NCBI GenBank assembly: GCA_004557125.1
Contig: SFET01000017.1
Location: forward strand, 1 to 49,613
Direction: 5' to 3'
DNA: 49,613 nucleotides
Origin: Clostridiales bacterium
GTDB taxonomy: Bacteria > Bacillota > Clostridia > Christensenellales > Aristaeellaceae
Shown: piece by piece, positions 29,960-39,999 of the stretch
Position numbering within the stretch: the stretch's first letter is position 1
Layout: each line of letters begins with the position of its first letter
Notes under the pieces: model-generated
The model's input: only the letters and a program-made list of their open reading frames with translations
Database searches by the model: none
Told to the model about the DNA's origin: nothing
Program-made: the position numbers and the translations under genes

Positions 29960-30996
29960 AGAGCTTCAGCGAAAGCTACCGCAGCGCCGGCGTGGACATC
30001 ACCGCAGGCTACAAGTCCGTCGAGCTGATGAAGTCCCACATCGCCCGCACCAACGTGCCCGGCGTGGTCTCCGGCATCGGCGGCTTCGGCGGCCTCTTTG
30101 CGCCCGACCTGACGGGCATGAAGGAGCCCGTGCTGGTCTCAGGCACCGACGGCTGCGGCACCAAGGTGAAGATGGCCATCCTGATGGACAAGCACGACAC
30201 CATCGGCATCGACGCGGTGGCCATGTGCGTCAACGACATCATCTGCTGCGGCGCAAAGCCCCTGTTCTTCCTGGACTACATTGCCTGCGGCAGGAACGTG
30301 CCGGAGAAGATCGCATCCATCGTGGCCGGTGTGGCCGAGGGCTGCGTGCAGTCCGGCTGCGCGCTGATCGGCGGCGAGACCGCCGAGCATCCCGGCATGA
30401 TGCCCGTGGAGGACTACGATCTGGCGGGCTTCGCCGTCGGCGTGGTGGACAAGGAGAAGATCATCGACAACGGCCGCATGCAGGCCGGCGACGTTGTCAT
30501 CGCCCTCGCGTCCTCCGGCATCCACTCCAACGGCTTCTCCCTCTGCCGCAAGGTGTTCGACATCGACAACAACAACCCCGCGCTCTACGAGCCCTGCGAC
30601 GCGCTGGGCGGCAAGACCATCGCCGAGACCCTGCTGACCCCCACGAAGATCTACGTCAGGAGCATCCTTGCCCTGATGGAGAAGGTGGACGTGAAGGGCG
30701 TAAGCCACATCACCGGCGGCGGCTTCTACGAGAACATCCCGCGCTCCATCCCCGACGGCCTGGGCGCAAAGATCGATAAAGCTGCCGTGCGCGTGCTGCC
30801 CATCTTCGACCTGATCGCAAAGACCGGCAACATCCCCGAGCGCGACATGTTCAACACCTTCAACATGGGCGTGGGCATGAGCGTGGTCGTGCCCGCCGCG
30901 CAGGTGGACAAGGCGCTGGAGATCCTGAAGGCCAACGGCGAGGACGCCTACGTCATCGGCGAGATCGTGGAATCGGAAGACAAGGTGATCCTGTGA
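29956..30996 (+). CDS. purM: Phosphoribosylformylglycinamidine cyclo-ligase (AIR synthetase)
   Basis: A 346-aa ATP-dependent enzyme closing the imidazole ring. It has GVDITAGYKSVELMK, SGTDGCGTKVKMA, MCVNDIICCGAKPLFFLDY and HITGGGFYENIPR in the usual order. Overlaps purF at the start and purN at the stop, by 4 bp in each case. Confidence 0.97.
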   Translation: MKSFSESYRSAGVDITAGYKSVELMKSHIARTNVPGVVSGIGGFGGLFAPDLTGMKEPVLVSGTDGCGTKVKMAILMDKHDTIGIDAVAMCVNDIICCGAKPLFFLDYIACGRNVPEKIASIVAGVAEGCVQSGCALIGGETAEHPGMMPVEDYDLAGFAVGVVDKEKIIDNGRMQAGDVVIALASSGIHSNGFSLCRKVFDIDNNNPALYEPCDALGGKTIAETLLTPTKIYVRSILALMEKVDVKGVSHITGGGFYENIPRSIPDGLGAKIDKAAVRVLPIFDLIAKTGNIPERDMFNTFNMGVGMSVVVPAAQVDKALEILKANGEDAYVIGEIVESEDKVIL

Positions 30997-31610
30997 GCAA
31001 GGCAAGAATCGCAGTATTCGTCTCCGGCGGCGGCACGAACCTTCAGGCGTTGATCGACGCCCAGGCGGCGGGCAAGCTGCCCTCCGGCGAGATCGCGCTG
31101 GTGGTCTCCGACCATGAGGGCGTGTACGCGCTGGAGCGCGCCGCCAAGGCCGGCATCCCCTCCGCCGTGATCGGAAAGAAGAATTATCCCGAGCTGCATG
31201 CGCGCACCGAAGCCCTGCACGCGGCGCTGAAAAGCCATCGGATCGACATGATCGTGCTGGCGGGCTATCTGGGCATCGTACAGAAGGAAACCGTGGAGCT
31301 GTACGAGGGCCGCATCCTCAACATCCATCCCTCGCTAATTCCCTCCTTCTGCGGCATGGGCTACTACGGCCTGCACGTGCACGAGGCGGCGCTGAAGCGG
31401 GGCGTGAAGGTCACGGGTGCAACGGTGCACCTGGTGAACGCCGGCGTGGACGAGGGCCCGATCCTGCTTCAGAAGGCCGTGGAGGTGCTCCCCGGCGATA
31501 CGCCGGAGGTTCTCCAGCGGCGGGTGATGGAGCAAGCCGAGTGGGTGCTGCTCCCCCAGGCCGCCGAAATGATCGCAAATGAAATCGTAAAGAATGCAAA
31601 GGAGCATTGA
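30993..31610 (+). CDS. purN: Phosphoribosylglycinamide formyltransferase
   Basis: A 205-aa folate-dependent enzyme. It has VFVSGGGTNLQALID, LAGYLGIV, the catalytic NIHPSLIPSFCG with the Asn-His pair, and TGATVHLVNAGVDEGPILLQ with the catalytic Asp. A GTG start overlaps the purM stop (GTGA). Confidence 0.97.
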   Translation: MSKARIAVFVSGGGTNLQALIDAQAAGKLPSGEIALVVSDHEGVYALERAAKAGIPSAVIGKKNYPELHARTEALHAALKSHRIDMIVLAGYLGIVQKETVELYEGRILNIHPSLIPSFCGMGYYGLHVHEAALKRGVKVTGATVHLVNAGVDEGPILLQKAVEVLPGDTPEVLQRRVMEQAEWVLLPQAAEMIANEIVKNAKEH

Positions 31611-31613
31611 TCT

Positions 31614-32321
31614 ATGAAGAATCTCAGCAGCGCCGTGGGCGCGACCAGTTATCCGGGCCGCGGCATCCTGATCGGCAAGAGCGCCGACGCGACGCGCGCC
31701 TTCCTGGCCTACTTCATCATGGGCCGCAGCGTCAATTCCCGCAACCGCGTGTTCGTGGAGGAGCCGGACGGCATCCGCACCGAGGCCTTCGATCCCTCCA
31801 AGATGGAGGATCCGAGCCTGATCATCTATCATCCCGTGCGCGTGATTGGCGACAAGACCATCGTCACCAACGGCGACCAGACCGACACCATTCGCGATGA
31901 CATCCTCGCCGGCGGCGACTTCCATCGCGCCTGCACCACCCGCACCTTCGAGCCCGACGCGCCCAACTTCACCCCCCGCATCAGCGCCATGGTGGAGCAC
32001 GTTAATGGCGACTTCCGCCTGGAGATGAGCGTGCTGCGCTGCTGCGACCCCGAGTCCGGCGCCGCGCTGCGCTCCTTCTTCGAGTACGACCGCGTGAAGC
32101 CCGGCTGCGGATACTTCATCCACACCTATGCCCAGGATGGCAATCCCATCCCCTCCTTCACCGGCGAGCCGGAGTCCGTCGCACTGGAGAATGACTTTGC
32201 CGCCTTCTCCGATGCAATCTGGGCTTCCCTGAACCCGGACAACAAGGTGTCCCTGTGGACCCGCAGCATCGATCTCGCCACCGGAAAAACCGAGAGCCGC
32301 ATCTACAACAAGAACGCGTGA
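31614..32321 (+). CDS. purO: IMP cyclohydrolase, archaeal PurO type
   Basis: A 235-aa protein of the PurO family. It begins YPGRGILIGKS followed by AYFIMGRSVNSRNRVF, and continues with GDQTDTI and PNFTPRIS. It is unrelated to the cyclohydrolase half of bacterial PurH and closes FAICAR to IMP. It is directly upstream of a stand-alone AICAR transformylase, so the two replace PurH. AAAGGAGC precedes the ATG. Confidence 0.92.
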   Translation: MKNLSSAVGATSYPGRGILIGKSADATRAFLAYFIMGRSVNSRNRVFVEEPDGIRTEAFDPSKMEDPSLIIYHPVRVIGDKTIVTNGDQTDTIRDDILAGGDFHRACTTRTFEPDAPNFTPRISAMVEHVNGDFRLEMSVLRCCDPESGAALRSFFEYDRVKPGCGYFIHTYAQDGNPIPSFTGEPESVALENDFAAFSDAIWASLNPDNKVSLWTRSIDLATGKTESRIYNKNA

Positions 32322-32335
32322 GGAGGAGCAGAATC

Positions 32336-33511
32336 ATGCAGGAGCTGGAACTCAAATACGGTTGCAATCCCAATCAAAAGCCCGCCCGCATCTTCATGGA
32401 GCACGGCGAACTGCCGGTGCAGGTGCTCAACGGCCGCCCCGGCTACATCAACTTTCTGGATGCGCTGAACAGCTATCAGCTGGTGACCGAGCTGAAGGCC
32501 GCCACCGGCCTGCCCGCCGCCGCATCCTTCAAGCACGTCAGCCCCGCAGGCGCTGCGCTGGGACTTCCGCTGGACGAGACCCTGCGCCGCATCTACTTCG
32601 TGGATCCCGACGCGGAGCTGTCCCCCATCGCCTGCGCCTACGCACGCGCCCGCGGTGCGGATCGCATGTCCTCCTACGGCGATTTCGCCGCCCTGAGCGA
32701 CGTGTGCGACGCTGCCACCGCGAAGCTGCTCGCCTGCGAGGTGTCCGACGGCGTGATCGCCCCCGGCTACACCGACGAGGCGCTCGCCATCCTCAAATCC
32801 AAGCGCAAGGGCAACTACAACGTGCTTCAGATGGATCCCGCCTATGTCCCCGCCGAAATCGAGCGCAAGATGTGCTACGGCGTGACCTTCGAGCAGGGCC
32901 GCAACGCACTGGTGATCGATGAGAGCATGCTTTCCAACCTGCCCACCGCGAACAAGAACCTGACTGCGGAGCAGAAGCGCGACCTTCTGGTGGCGCTCAT
33001 CACTCTGAAGTACACCCAGTCCAACTCCGTCTGCTACGCCAAGGACGGCCAGGCCATCGGCGTGGGCGCGGGCCAGCAGAGCCGCATCCACTGCACCAGA
33101 CTTGCGGGCAACAAGGCCGACAACTGGCACCTGCGCCGCCATCCGAAGGTGTTGGGTCTGCAGTTCGTGGAGGGCATCAGCCGTCCCGTGCGCGACAACA
33201 CCATCGACGTGTACATCTCCGACGAGTGGGAGGACGTGCTGGGCGACGACGTGTGGCAGCAGTTCTTCGCCGTGCGCCCCGAGCCGCTGACCCGCGAGGA
33301 GAAGAAGGAATTCCTCGCCACCGTCACCGACGTGGCGCTGGGCAGCGACGCGTTCTTCCCCTTCGGCGACAATATCGAGCGCGCCCGCAAGAGCGGCGTG
33401 ACCTGCATCGCCCAGCCCGGCGGCTCCATTCGCGATGACAACGTGATCGAAACCTGCGACAAGTACGGCATCGCGATGGCCTTCACCGGCATCCGTCTGT
33501 TCCACCACTGA
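32336..33511 (+). CDS. purH: Stand-alone AICAR formyltransferase
   Basis: A 391-aa protein that corresponds to the C-terminal half of PurH only. It starts LKYGCNPNQKPARIF and has the catalytic Lys-His in SFKHVSPAGAA, then RSYTQ-like KYTQSNSVCYAKDGQAIGVGAGQQSRIHC and AQPGGSIRDDNVI. It transfers formyl from 10-formyl-THF to AICAR. The N-terminal MGS-like cyclohydrolase domain is absent, its job taken by the preceding gene. GAGGAGGAG upstream, 14 bp after purO. Confidence 0.95.
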   Translation: MQELELKYGCNPNQKPARIFMEHGELPVQVLNGRPGYINFLDALNSYQLVTELKAATGLPAAASFKHVSPAGAALGLPLDETLRRIYFVDPDAELSPIACAYARARGADRMSSYGDFAALSDVCDAATAKLLACEVSDGVIAPGYTDEALAILKSKRKGNYNVLQMDPAYVPAEIERKMCYGVTFEQGRNALVIDESMLSNLPTANKNLTAEQKRDLLVALITLKYTQSNSVCYAKDGQAIGVGAGQQSRIHCTRLAGNKADNWHLRRHPKVLGLQFVEGISRPVRDNTIDVYISDEWEDVLGDDVWQQFFAVRPEPLTREEKKEFLATVTDVALGSDAFFPFGDNIERARKSGVTCIAQPGGSIRDDNVIETCDKYGIAMAFTGIRLFHH

Positions 33512-33594
33512 TCGCAGTCCCAGCCCGGAGGCGCGCAAACGGCGTGCTTCCGGCTTGCTGCGCAAAAACGCACTTTTGAGTAAGGAGAATTACA

Positions 33595-34875
33595 ATGAAC
33601 ATACTGGTTGTCGGCGGCGGCGGACGCGAGCACACGATCATCCGCAAGCTGCGTGAAAACCCGGAGGTCAAGACCATCTACGCCCTGCCCGGAAACGGCG
33701 GCATCGCCCAGGACGCCACCTGCGTGCCCATTTCGGCCACGGCGATCGACGACATCGTGAAATTCGCCTCGGAGAACGCCATCGACTTCGCCGTTGTTGC
33801 CCCCGACGATCCGCTGGCCATGGGCTGCGTGGATCGCCTGCATGCCATCGGCATTCCCTGCTTCGGCCCGGAGGCCAGAGCTGCGCAGATCGAGGCCAGC
33901 AAGGTGTTCTCCAAGAACCTGATGAAGAAGTACTCCATCCCCACCGCCCGCTACGAGACCTTTTCCGACCCGGACGCGGCCATCGCCTACATCCGTGCGG
34001 GCAGCTTCCCCATCGTCATCAAGGCCGACGGTCTGGCGCTGGGCAAGGGCGTGCTGATCTGCGAGGACGAGCAGGCGGCCGTGGACGGCGTGCGCGCTAT
34101 CATGCTGGACAAGCGCTTCGGCGACAGCGGCAACCACATCGTCGTGGAGGAGTTCCTGGAGGGCCCGGAGGTCTCCGTGCTGGCCTTCACCGACGGCAAG
34201 GTGGTCAAGCCCATGGTGTCCTCCATGGACCACAAGCGCGCCGGCGACCACGACACCGGCCTGAACACCGGCGGCATGGGCACCATCGCCCCCAACCCCT
34301 ACTACACCCCCGCGGTGGCGGAGCGCTGCATGCGGGAGATCTTCCTGCCCACCATCGCCGCCATGAACACCGAGGGACGCACCTTCCGCGGCTGCCTGTA
34401 CTTCGGCCTGATGATTACGAAGGACGGCCCGAAGGTGATCGAATACAACTGCCGCTTCGGCGACCCGGAGACCCAGGTGGTGCTGCCGCTGCTGAAGAGC
34501 GACCTGCTGACCATCATGCGCGCCTGCGAGTACGGCACGCTGGAACAGACTGATGTGGAATTCTCCGACGGCGCGGCCTGCTGCGTGATCCTGGCCTCCG
34601 GCGGCTACCCGGAGAAGTACGAGAAGGGCAAGGAGATCGCCCTGAACGGTGCAGAGAGCGCGAGCAACGTGCAGGTGTTCCACAGCGGCACCGCCCTCAG
34701 GGACAACCACCTGTACACCAACGGCGGACGCGTGCTGGGCGTGACGGCCACCGCAGACGACCTCGGCAGCGCCATTCAGGACGCCTACGCAGCAGCAAGG
34801 AAGATCCACTTCGACGGCATGTTCATGCGCAGCGACATCGGTGCGCGCGCCATGCAGGCCCTCAAGAACGACTAA
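33595..34875 (+). CDS. purD: Phosphoribosylamine-glycine ligase
   Basis: A 426-aa ATP-grasp enzyme making GAR. It starts MNILVVGGGGREHTI and has PIVIKADGLALGKGV, the MSSMDHKRAGDHDTGLNTGGMG-type loop and a metal-binding YNCRFGDPE. Normal length. AAGGAGAA upstream after an 83-bp gap with no clear terminator. Confidence 0.97.
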   Translation: MNILVVGGGGREHTIIRKLRENPEVKTIYALPGNGGIAQDATCVPISATAIDDIVKFASENAIDFAVVAPDDPLAMGCVDRLHAIGIPCFGPEARAAQIEASKVFSKNLMKKYSIPTARYETFSDPDAAIAYIRAGSFPIVIKADGLALGKGVLICEDEQAAVDGVRAIMLDKRFGDSGNHIVVEEFLEGPEVSVLAFTDGKVVKPMVSSMDHKRAGDHDTGLNTGGMGTIAPNPYYTPAVAERCMREIFLPTIAAMNTEGRTFRGCLYFGLMITKDGPKVIEYNCRFGDPETQVVLPLLKSDLLTIMRACEYGTLEQTDVEFSDGAACCVILASGGYPEKYEKGKEIALNGAESASNVQVFHSGTALRDNHLYTNGGRVLGVTATADDLGSAIQDAYAAARKIHFDGMFMRSDIGARAMQALKND

Positions 34876-34888
34876 AGGAGCAGTACGC

Positions 34889-37800
34889 ATGGTTTACAGA
34901 GTATTTGTTGAAAAGCGCCCCGGCTTCGACCACGAGGCCCACGCGACCCTGAAGGACATCCGCTCCTTCCTGCGCATCCCCCAGCTCACCGGCCTGCGCC
35001 TGCTGAACCGCTACGACGTGGAGGGCCTGGACGAGAATCTGTTCCGCAGCAGCATCCCCACGGTGTTCTCCGAGCCCCAGGCCGATCAGGTCTACGATGT
35101 CCTGCCCGAGGGCGGCGACTGGGTGCTGGCGGCGGAGTACCTGCCCGGCCAGTTCGACCAGCGCGCCGATTCCGCCAGCCAGTGCATCCAGCTGGCCTAC
35201 GGCTGCGACCGCCCGCTGATCCGTACCGCCGTGGTGTACGTGTTCACCGGCGAGATCGACGATAAGCAGAAGGCCGCCATCCGCAATTATCTGATCAACC
35301 CCGTGGAGAAGCGCGAGGCCTCGCTGGACGCGGTTGAAACGCTGAAGATGCAGTACGACCTGCCCGAGACCGTCGCCACCCTCACCGGCTTCATCGACGC
35401 GGACGAGGACGCGCTGCGCGGCATGCTGAAGCAGTACGGCCTGGCCATGGACTTCAACGACCTGGCCTTCTGCCAGCAGTACTTCCGCAGCGAGCACCGC
35501 GACCCCACCATGACCGAGCTGCGCGTGATCGACACCTACTGGAGCGACCACTGCCGCCACACCACCTTCCTGACCGAGCTGACCAACGTCTCCTTCGAGG
35601 ACGCGGATGTGGAGGCCGCCTGGCAGCGCTACCTGAACGCGCGCGCGGAGATCGGCCGCACCAAGCCCGTGACCCTGATGGACGTGGGCACCATCGGCGC
35701 GAAGGTGCTTGCGTCCCGGGGGCTGCTGACCGATCTGGACGAATCCGAGGAGATCAATGCCTGCACCATCAAGATGGAGGCCGTGGTGGACGGCGAGAAG
35801 CAGGACTGGCTGCTGCTGTTCAAGAACGAGACCCACAACCATCCCACCGAGATCGAGCCCTTCGGCGGCGCGGCCACCTGCATCGGCGGCGCAATCCGCG
35901 ATCCCCTGTCCGGGCGCGCCTACGTCTATCAGGCGATGCGCGTCACCGGCGCGGCGGATCCCACCCGTCCCATCGAAAAGACGCTCAAGGGCAAGCTGCC
36001 CCAGAAGCAGCTGGTCACCGGTGCGGCGGCGGGCTACTCCTCCTACGGCAACCAGATCGGCCTGGCCACCGGCCTCGTGGATGAAATCTACCACGACGGC
36101 TACGCGGCCAAGCGCATGGAGATCGGCGCGGTGATCGGCGCAGCTCCGGCGGAGAACGTGCGCCGCGAGGTGCCCGCCCCCGGCGACGTGGTGATCCTGC
36201 TGGGCGGTCGCACCGGACGCGACGGCATGGGCGGCGCAACGGGCTCCTCCAAATCCCACACCGTGTCCTCCCTGACCCAGTGCGGCGCGGAGGTGCAGAA
36301 GGGCAACGCCCCCGAGGAGCGCAAGCTCCAGCGCCTGTTCCGCAATCCTGCGGCCTCGAAGCTCATCAAGCGCTGCAACGACTTCGGCGCGGGCGGCGTG
36401 TCCGTGGCCATCGGTGAGCTGGCCGACGGTCTGAAGATCAATCTGAACGCCGTTCCCAAGAAGTACGAGGGCCTGGACGGCACGGAGATCGCCATCGCCG
36501 AATCCCAGGAGCGCATGGCCGTGGTGCTTGCGCCCGAGGACGTGGACGCCTTCCGTGCGCTGGCGGATTCGGAAAACCTGGAATCCACCGCCGTTGCCGT
36601 GGTCACCGAGAGCCCGCGCATGGTGATGGATTGGAACGGCCGCACCATCGTGGACATGAGCCGCGAGTTCCTGAATTCCAACGGCGCGCCCAAGTACGCC
36701 GACGTGCGCGTGGAGCCCCAGCAGCCCTACGCACGCCCGGCCTGCGACGCGTCCTTCCCCGAGCGCATCAAGGAGATGGCGGGCAGCCTGGACTTCTGCT
36801 CCCGCCGGGGCCTTGCGGAGCGCTTCGACTCCACCAATGGCGCATGCTCCCTGCTGATGCCCTTCGGCGGCAGGTATCAGAAGACCCCGGCCCAGGCCAT
36901 GGCCTCCCTCATCCCCCTTCCGGACAGGAACGCCGAGACCGCCTCGGTGATGAGCTACGGCTTCCATCCCTGCCTGGGCGAGAAGGGCCCCTATCTGGGC
37001 GCGTATCAGGCCGTGGTCGAGTCCATGGCGCGGCTGGTGGCCGCCGGTGCTGGCTGGCGCGGCGCGCACCTGACCTTCCAGGAGTACTTTGAGCGCATGA
37101 CCGGCGAGGCCGAGAAGTGGGGCCGTCCGCTGTCCGCACTGCTGGGCGCACTGGATGCGCAGCTGGATCTGGGCGTGGCCGCCATCGGCGGCAAGGACTC
37201 CATGTCCGGCTCCTTCGAGCAGATGCACGTGCCGCCGACGCTGGTCTCCTTCGCCGTGCAGGTGTGCGATTCCGCCCGCGTCATCTCCCCCGAATTCAAG
37301 GCCGCAGGCCACGCCATCGGCCTGATCCGCCCCGCGTACCGCGCCAACGGCCTGCCCGATGTGCAGTCCCTGCGGGATACCTTCGATCTAGTGGCCGAAA
37401 GGATCGCCTCCGGCGAGATCGTATCCGCCTGGGCGCTGGGCTTCGGCGGCGCTGCCGAGGCGCTGATGAAGATGAGCCTGGGCAACCAAATCGGCGCGCA
37501 GCTCGCCACCGACGCGGACCTCTTCGCCCCCGCGGTGGGCAGCTTCCTGGTGGAGTATGCCACTGCCGACGGTGCGGAGAAGATCGGCGAGACCATCTCC
37601 GACTACGCACTTACGCTGAACGGCGCGCGCGCGGACATGGCTGAAATCGAGGCCGCCTACGAGGGCAAGCTGAACGGCGTGTTCAAGGCCACGGTGGACC
37701 GCGACTACGCCGCGCCCCGCAGCTACAGCTACAACTGCGTGGAGAAGCGCAGCGCCGCCGTGAAGATCGCCCGGCCCCGCGTGCTGATCCCCGTGTTCCC

Positions 37801-38572
37801 CGGCACCAACTGCGAGTACGACACGCTGAAGGCCTTTGAGAAGGCCGGTGCGAAGGCCGACGTGCTGGTGGTGCGCAACCTGTCCGCCAAGGACGTGGCC
37901 GAATCCGCCGCAGAATTCGCGCGCCGCATCGCCCAGAGCCAGATCATCTTCATCCCCGGCGGCTTCTCCGGCGGCGACGAGCCCGACGGCTCCGGCAAGT
38001 TCATCACGGCCTTCTTCCGCAACGGCGTGGTCTCCGACGAGGTCGCACGCCTGCTGCACGCCCGCGACGGCCTGATCGGCGGCATCTGCAACGGCTTCCA
38101 GGCGCTGATCAAGCTGGGCCTGGTGCCCTACGGCGAGATCCGCGAGGCCACTTCCGACGCGCCGACCCTGACCTTCAACCACATCGGCCGCCACCAGAGC
38201 CGCCTGGTGCACACCCGCGTGGCCTCCAACAAGAGCCCGTGGATGATGTATGCCAACGTCGGCGACGTGTTCACCATCCCGATCTCCCACGGCGAGGGCC
38301 GCTTCGTGGCCAACGAGGAGCTGCTGAAGCAGCTGGCCGAGAACGGCCAGATCGCCACCCAGTACGTCAACCTGAACGGCGAACCCAGCATGGACATTCT
38401 GTTCAACCCCAACGGCTCCGTGGACGCCATCGAGGGCATCACCAGCCCGGACGGACGCGTGTTCGGCCGCATGGGCCACGCCGAGCGCACCGGCGAAATG
38501 CTGTACCGCAACGTGCAGCTTCCCTGGGACACCGGCATGTTCCGTGGCGCGGTGGACTACTTCCGCAAGTAA
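34889..38572 (+). CDS. purL: Phosphoribosylformylglycinamidine synthase, single large chain
   Basis: A 1227-aa enzyme converting FGAR to FGAM. It combines a small N-terminal PurS-like part, two AIR-synthetase-type halves (HNHPTEIEPFGGAATCIGG; IGGKDSMSG) and a C-terminal glutaminase from about residue 965 (VFPGTNCEYD, then GICNGFQ with the nucleophile Cys and SHGEGRF). This fused form is shorter than the proteobacterial one (about 1300) and typical of Clostridia, replacing separate purS, purQ and purL. ATG 34889 follows AAAGGAGC. Last gene of the operon. Confidence 0.96.
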   Translation: MVYRVFVEKRPGFDHEAHATLKDIRSFLRIPQLTGLRLLNRYDVEGLDENLFRSSIPTVFSEPQADQVYDVLPEGGDWVLAAEYLPGQFDQRADSASQCIQLAYGCDRPLIRTAVVYVFTGEIDDKQKAAIRNYLINPVEKREASLDAVETLKMQYDLPETVATLTGFIDADEDALRGMLKQYGLAMDFNDLAFCQQYFRSEHRDPTMTELRVIDTYWSDHCRHTTFLTELTNVSFEDADVEAAWQRYLNARAEIGRTKPVTLMDVGTIGAKVLASRGLLTDLDESEEINACTIKMEAVVDGEKQDWLLLFKNETHNHPTEIEPFGGAATCIGGAIRDPLSGRAYVYQAMRVTGAADPTRPIEKTLKGKLPQKQLVTGAAAGYSSYGNQIGLATGLVDEIYHDGYAAKRMEIGAVIGAAPAENVRREVPAPGDVVILLGGRTGRDGMGGATGSSKSHTVSSLTQCGAEVQKGNAPEERKLQRLFRNPAASKLIKRCNDFGAGGVSVAIGELADGLKINLNAVPKKYEGLDGTEIAIAESQERMAVVLAPEDVDAFRALADSENLESTAVAVVTESPRMVMDWNGRTIVDMSREFLNSNGAPKYADVRVEPQQPYARPACDASFPERIKEMAGSLDFCSRRGLAERFDSTNGACSLLMPFGGRYQKTPAQAMASLIPLPDRNAETASVMSYGFHPCLGEKGPYLGAYQAVVESMARLVAAGAGWRGAHLTFQEYFERMTGEAEKWGRPLSALLGALDAQLDLGVAAIGGKDSMSGSFEQMHVPPTLVSFAVQVCDSARVISPEFKAAGHAIGLIRPAYRANGLPDVQSLRDTFDLVAERIASGEIVSAWALGFGGAAEALMKMSLGNQIGAQLATDADLFAPAVGSFLVEYATADGAEKIGETISDYALTLNGARADMAEIEAAYEGKLNGVFKATVDRDYAAPRSYSYNCVEKRSAAVKIARPRVLIPVFPGTNCEYDTLKAFEKAGAKADVLVVRNLSAKDVAESAAEFARRIAQSQIIFIPGGFSGGDEPDGSGKFITAFFRNGVVSDEVARLLHARDGLIGGICNGFQALIKLGLVPYGEIREATSDAPTLTFNHIGRHQSRLVHTRVASNKSPWMMYANVGDVFTIPISHGEGRFVANEELLKQLAENGQIATQYVNLNGEPSMDILFNPNGSVDAIEGITSPDGRVFGRMGHAERTGEMLYRNVQLPWDTGMFRGAVDYFRK

Positions 38573-38584
38573 AGGCAAAAACAA

Positions 38585-38622
38585 TCCCCGTCACGATGTT
38601 CGTGGCGGGGATCATTTTTTGC
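38585..38622 (+). terminator. Terminator of the purine operon
   Basis: ATCCCCGTCACG pairs with CGTGGCGGGGAT around ATGTT, followed by CATTTTTT. Confidence 0.9.
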
Positions 38623-38629
38623 GGATCGC

Positions 38630-39883
38630 TCAGCGCTCCATCTGCTTCGCCAGCTGACTGACGCCTTTGCCCACCAGGGCCAGGGAGTGGGGCGCGGTGA
38701 GGATGCGCTGCATCAGCTCGTTGGTGGAATCGAAGTCGATGGCGTTGACGCGGTCGATGACCTCGTTCTCGGTGCGGGTCTCGTTGAGCAGCAGCAGGCG
38801 GCGGCCGTTGGACTGCATGCGGGACGAGGTGGATTCGCTGCCCATGATGAAGCTGGCCTTGAGCTGCTCGCGGGCCATGTTGAACTCCTCACGGGTCAGG
38901 CCGCCCTCGGCGATTTTGCGGGTCTCCTCCAGGATCTGGTCGTACACCTGCACGGCGGTGTCGGGGTTGGTGGCCGCGTATACGGACAGCATGCCGCAGT
39001 CGGTGTAGGCGTTGGGATAGCTGTACACGGTGTAGGCCATGCCGCTCTCCTCGCGGATCTTCTGGAACAGGCGCGAGGACATCGCACCGCCGTAGACGCT
39101 GTTGAACAGGGACAGCTCGTAGCTGCGCTCGTCGCCGATGGACAGGCCCGGGAAGCCCAGGCAGATGTGCACCTGCTCGATCTCTTTCTCCCGGGTGAGC
39201 ACCGTGGGCGCAACGCTGTGGGTGTCGCAGCGCAGCTCGCGCAGTCCAGCTTCGCTCCAGTCGCCCAGCAGGCCCTGCAGCAGCTCCTGCACGCGCGCCC
39301 AGTCGTAGTTGCCCGCGATGGAAAACACCGCGTTCTGGGGGCGATACATGGCGCTCCAGTAGTTCACCAGGTCCTGGCGATCGTAGCCGGAGATGCGCTC
39401 CGAGCTGCCCAGGATGGGCCGCGCGACGGGCTGGTCTCCGAAGTGCGCCAGCATCAGCACCTCGTGCACCAGATCCTCCGGGGTATCCTCGGACATGGAG
39501 ATCTCCTCCAGCACCACGCCCTTCTCCTTCTCCATCTCCTTGGCATCGAAGCTGGGATGGGTCGCCAGATCGCAGACCACGTCCATGGCCAGCGGCAGGT
39601 GCTCGTCCACGGTCTTGGCGTAGAAGCAGGTGCACTCCTTGGAGGTGAAGGCGTTCAGCTGGCCGCCGACTGCATCCATCTCCTCAGCGATCTGCCGGGC
39701 CGTGCGCTTCCCGGTGCCCTTGAACACCATGTGCTCCAGGAAGTGGCTCAGGCCGGCCTCGGAGGGCGTTTCATACTGCGAGCCGGTGCCGACCCACAGG
39801 CCCACGGACGCGCTGCGGAAGTGGGGAATGCGCTCCCCGATCACCCGCAGGCCGTTGGGCATGGTCATCATATCAAAAGGCAT
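38630..39883 (-). CDS. M16-family zinc peptidase (YmxG/MlpA-like)
   Basis: A 417-aa processing-peptidase-like enzyme. The inverted zinc motif HFLEH (His47, Glu50, His51) is followed about 75 residues later by the Glu ligand in LEEISMSEDTPED. The second half has the SGMAYTVYSYP motif. In Bacillus the same gene (mlpA/ymxG) follows rpsO-pnp, as here. Start 39883 follows GAGGAGAA. It ends the translation block, convergent with the purine operon. Confidence 0.93.
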   Translation of the reverse strand: MPFDMMTMPNGLRVIGERIPHFRSASVGLWVGTGSQYETPSEAGLSHFLEHMVFKGTGKRTARQIAEEMDAVGGQLNAFTSKECTCFYAKTVDEHLPLAMDVVCDLATHPSFDAKEMEKEKGVVLEEISMSEDTPEDLVHEVLMLAHFGDQPVARPILGSSERISGYDRQDLVNYWSAMYRPQNAVFSIAGNYDWARVQELLQGLLGDWSEAGLRELRCDTHSVAPTVLTREKEIEQVHICLGFPGLSIGDERSYELSLFNSVYGGAMSSRLFQKIREESGMAYTVYSYPNAYTDCGMLSVYAATNPDTAVQVYDQILEETRKIAEGGLTREEFNMAREQLKASFIMGSESTSSRMQSNGRRLLLLNETRTENEVIDRVNAIDFDSTNELMQRILTAPHSLALVGKGVSQLAKQMER

Positions 39884-39945
39884 AGTTTTCTCCTCATTCA
39901 AACAAACGGGCGCATTTCCTCGCCCGAAACATCCAGCTATGATTT

Positions 39946-39980
39946 GGGATTGGACACACTCTAAAGTGTATCCAATCCCA
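39946..39980 (-). terminator. Hairpin between pnp and the M16 gene
   Basis: TGGGATTGGAYACACT pairs with AGTGTRTCCAATCCCA around a 4-nt loop, a stem of about 15 bp with no T-run. It is more likely a processing or stabilising stem than a full terminator. Confidence 0.5.
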
Positions 39981-39999
39981 TGCATTCTATGAATTCGTC

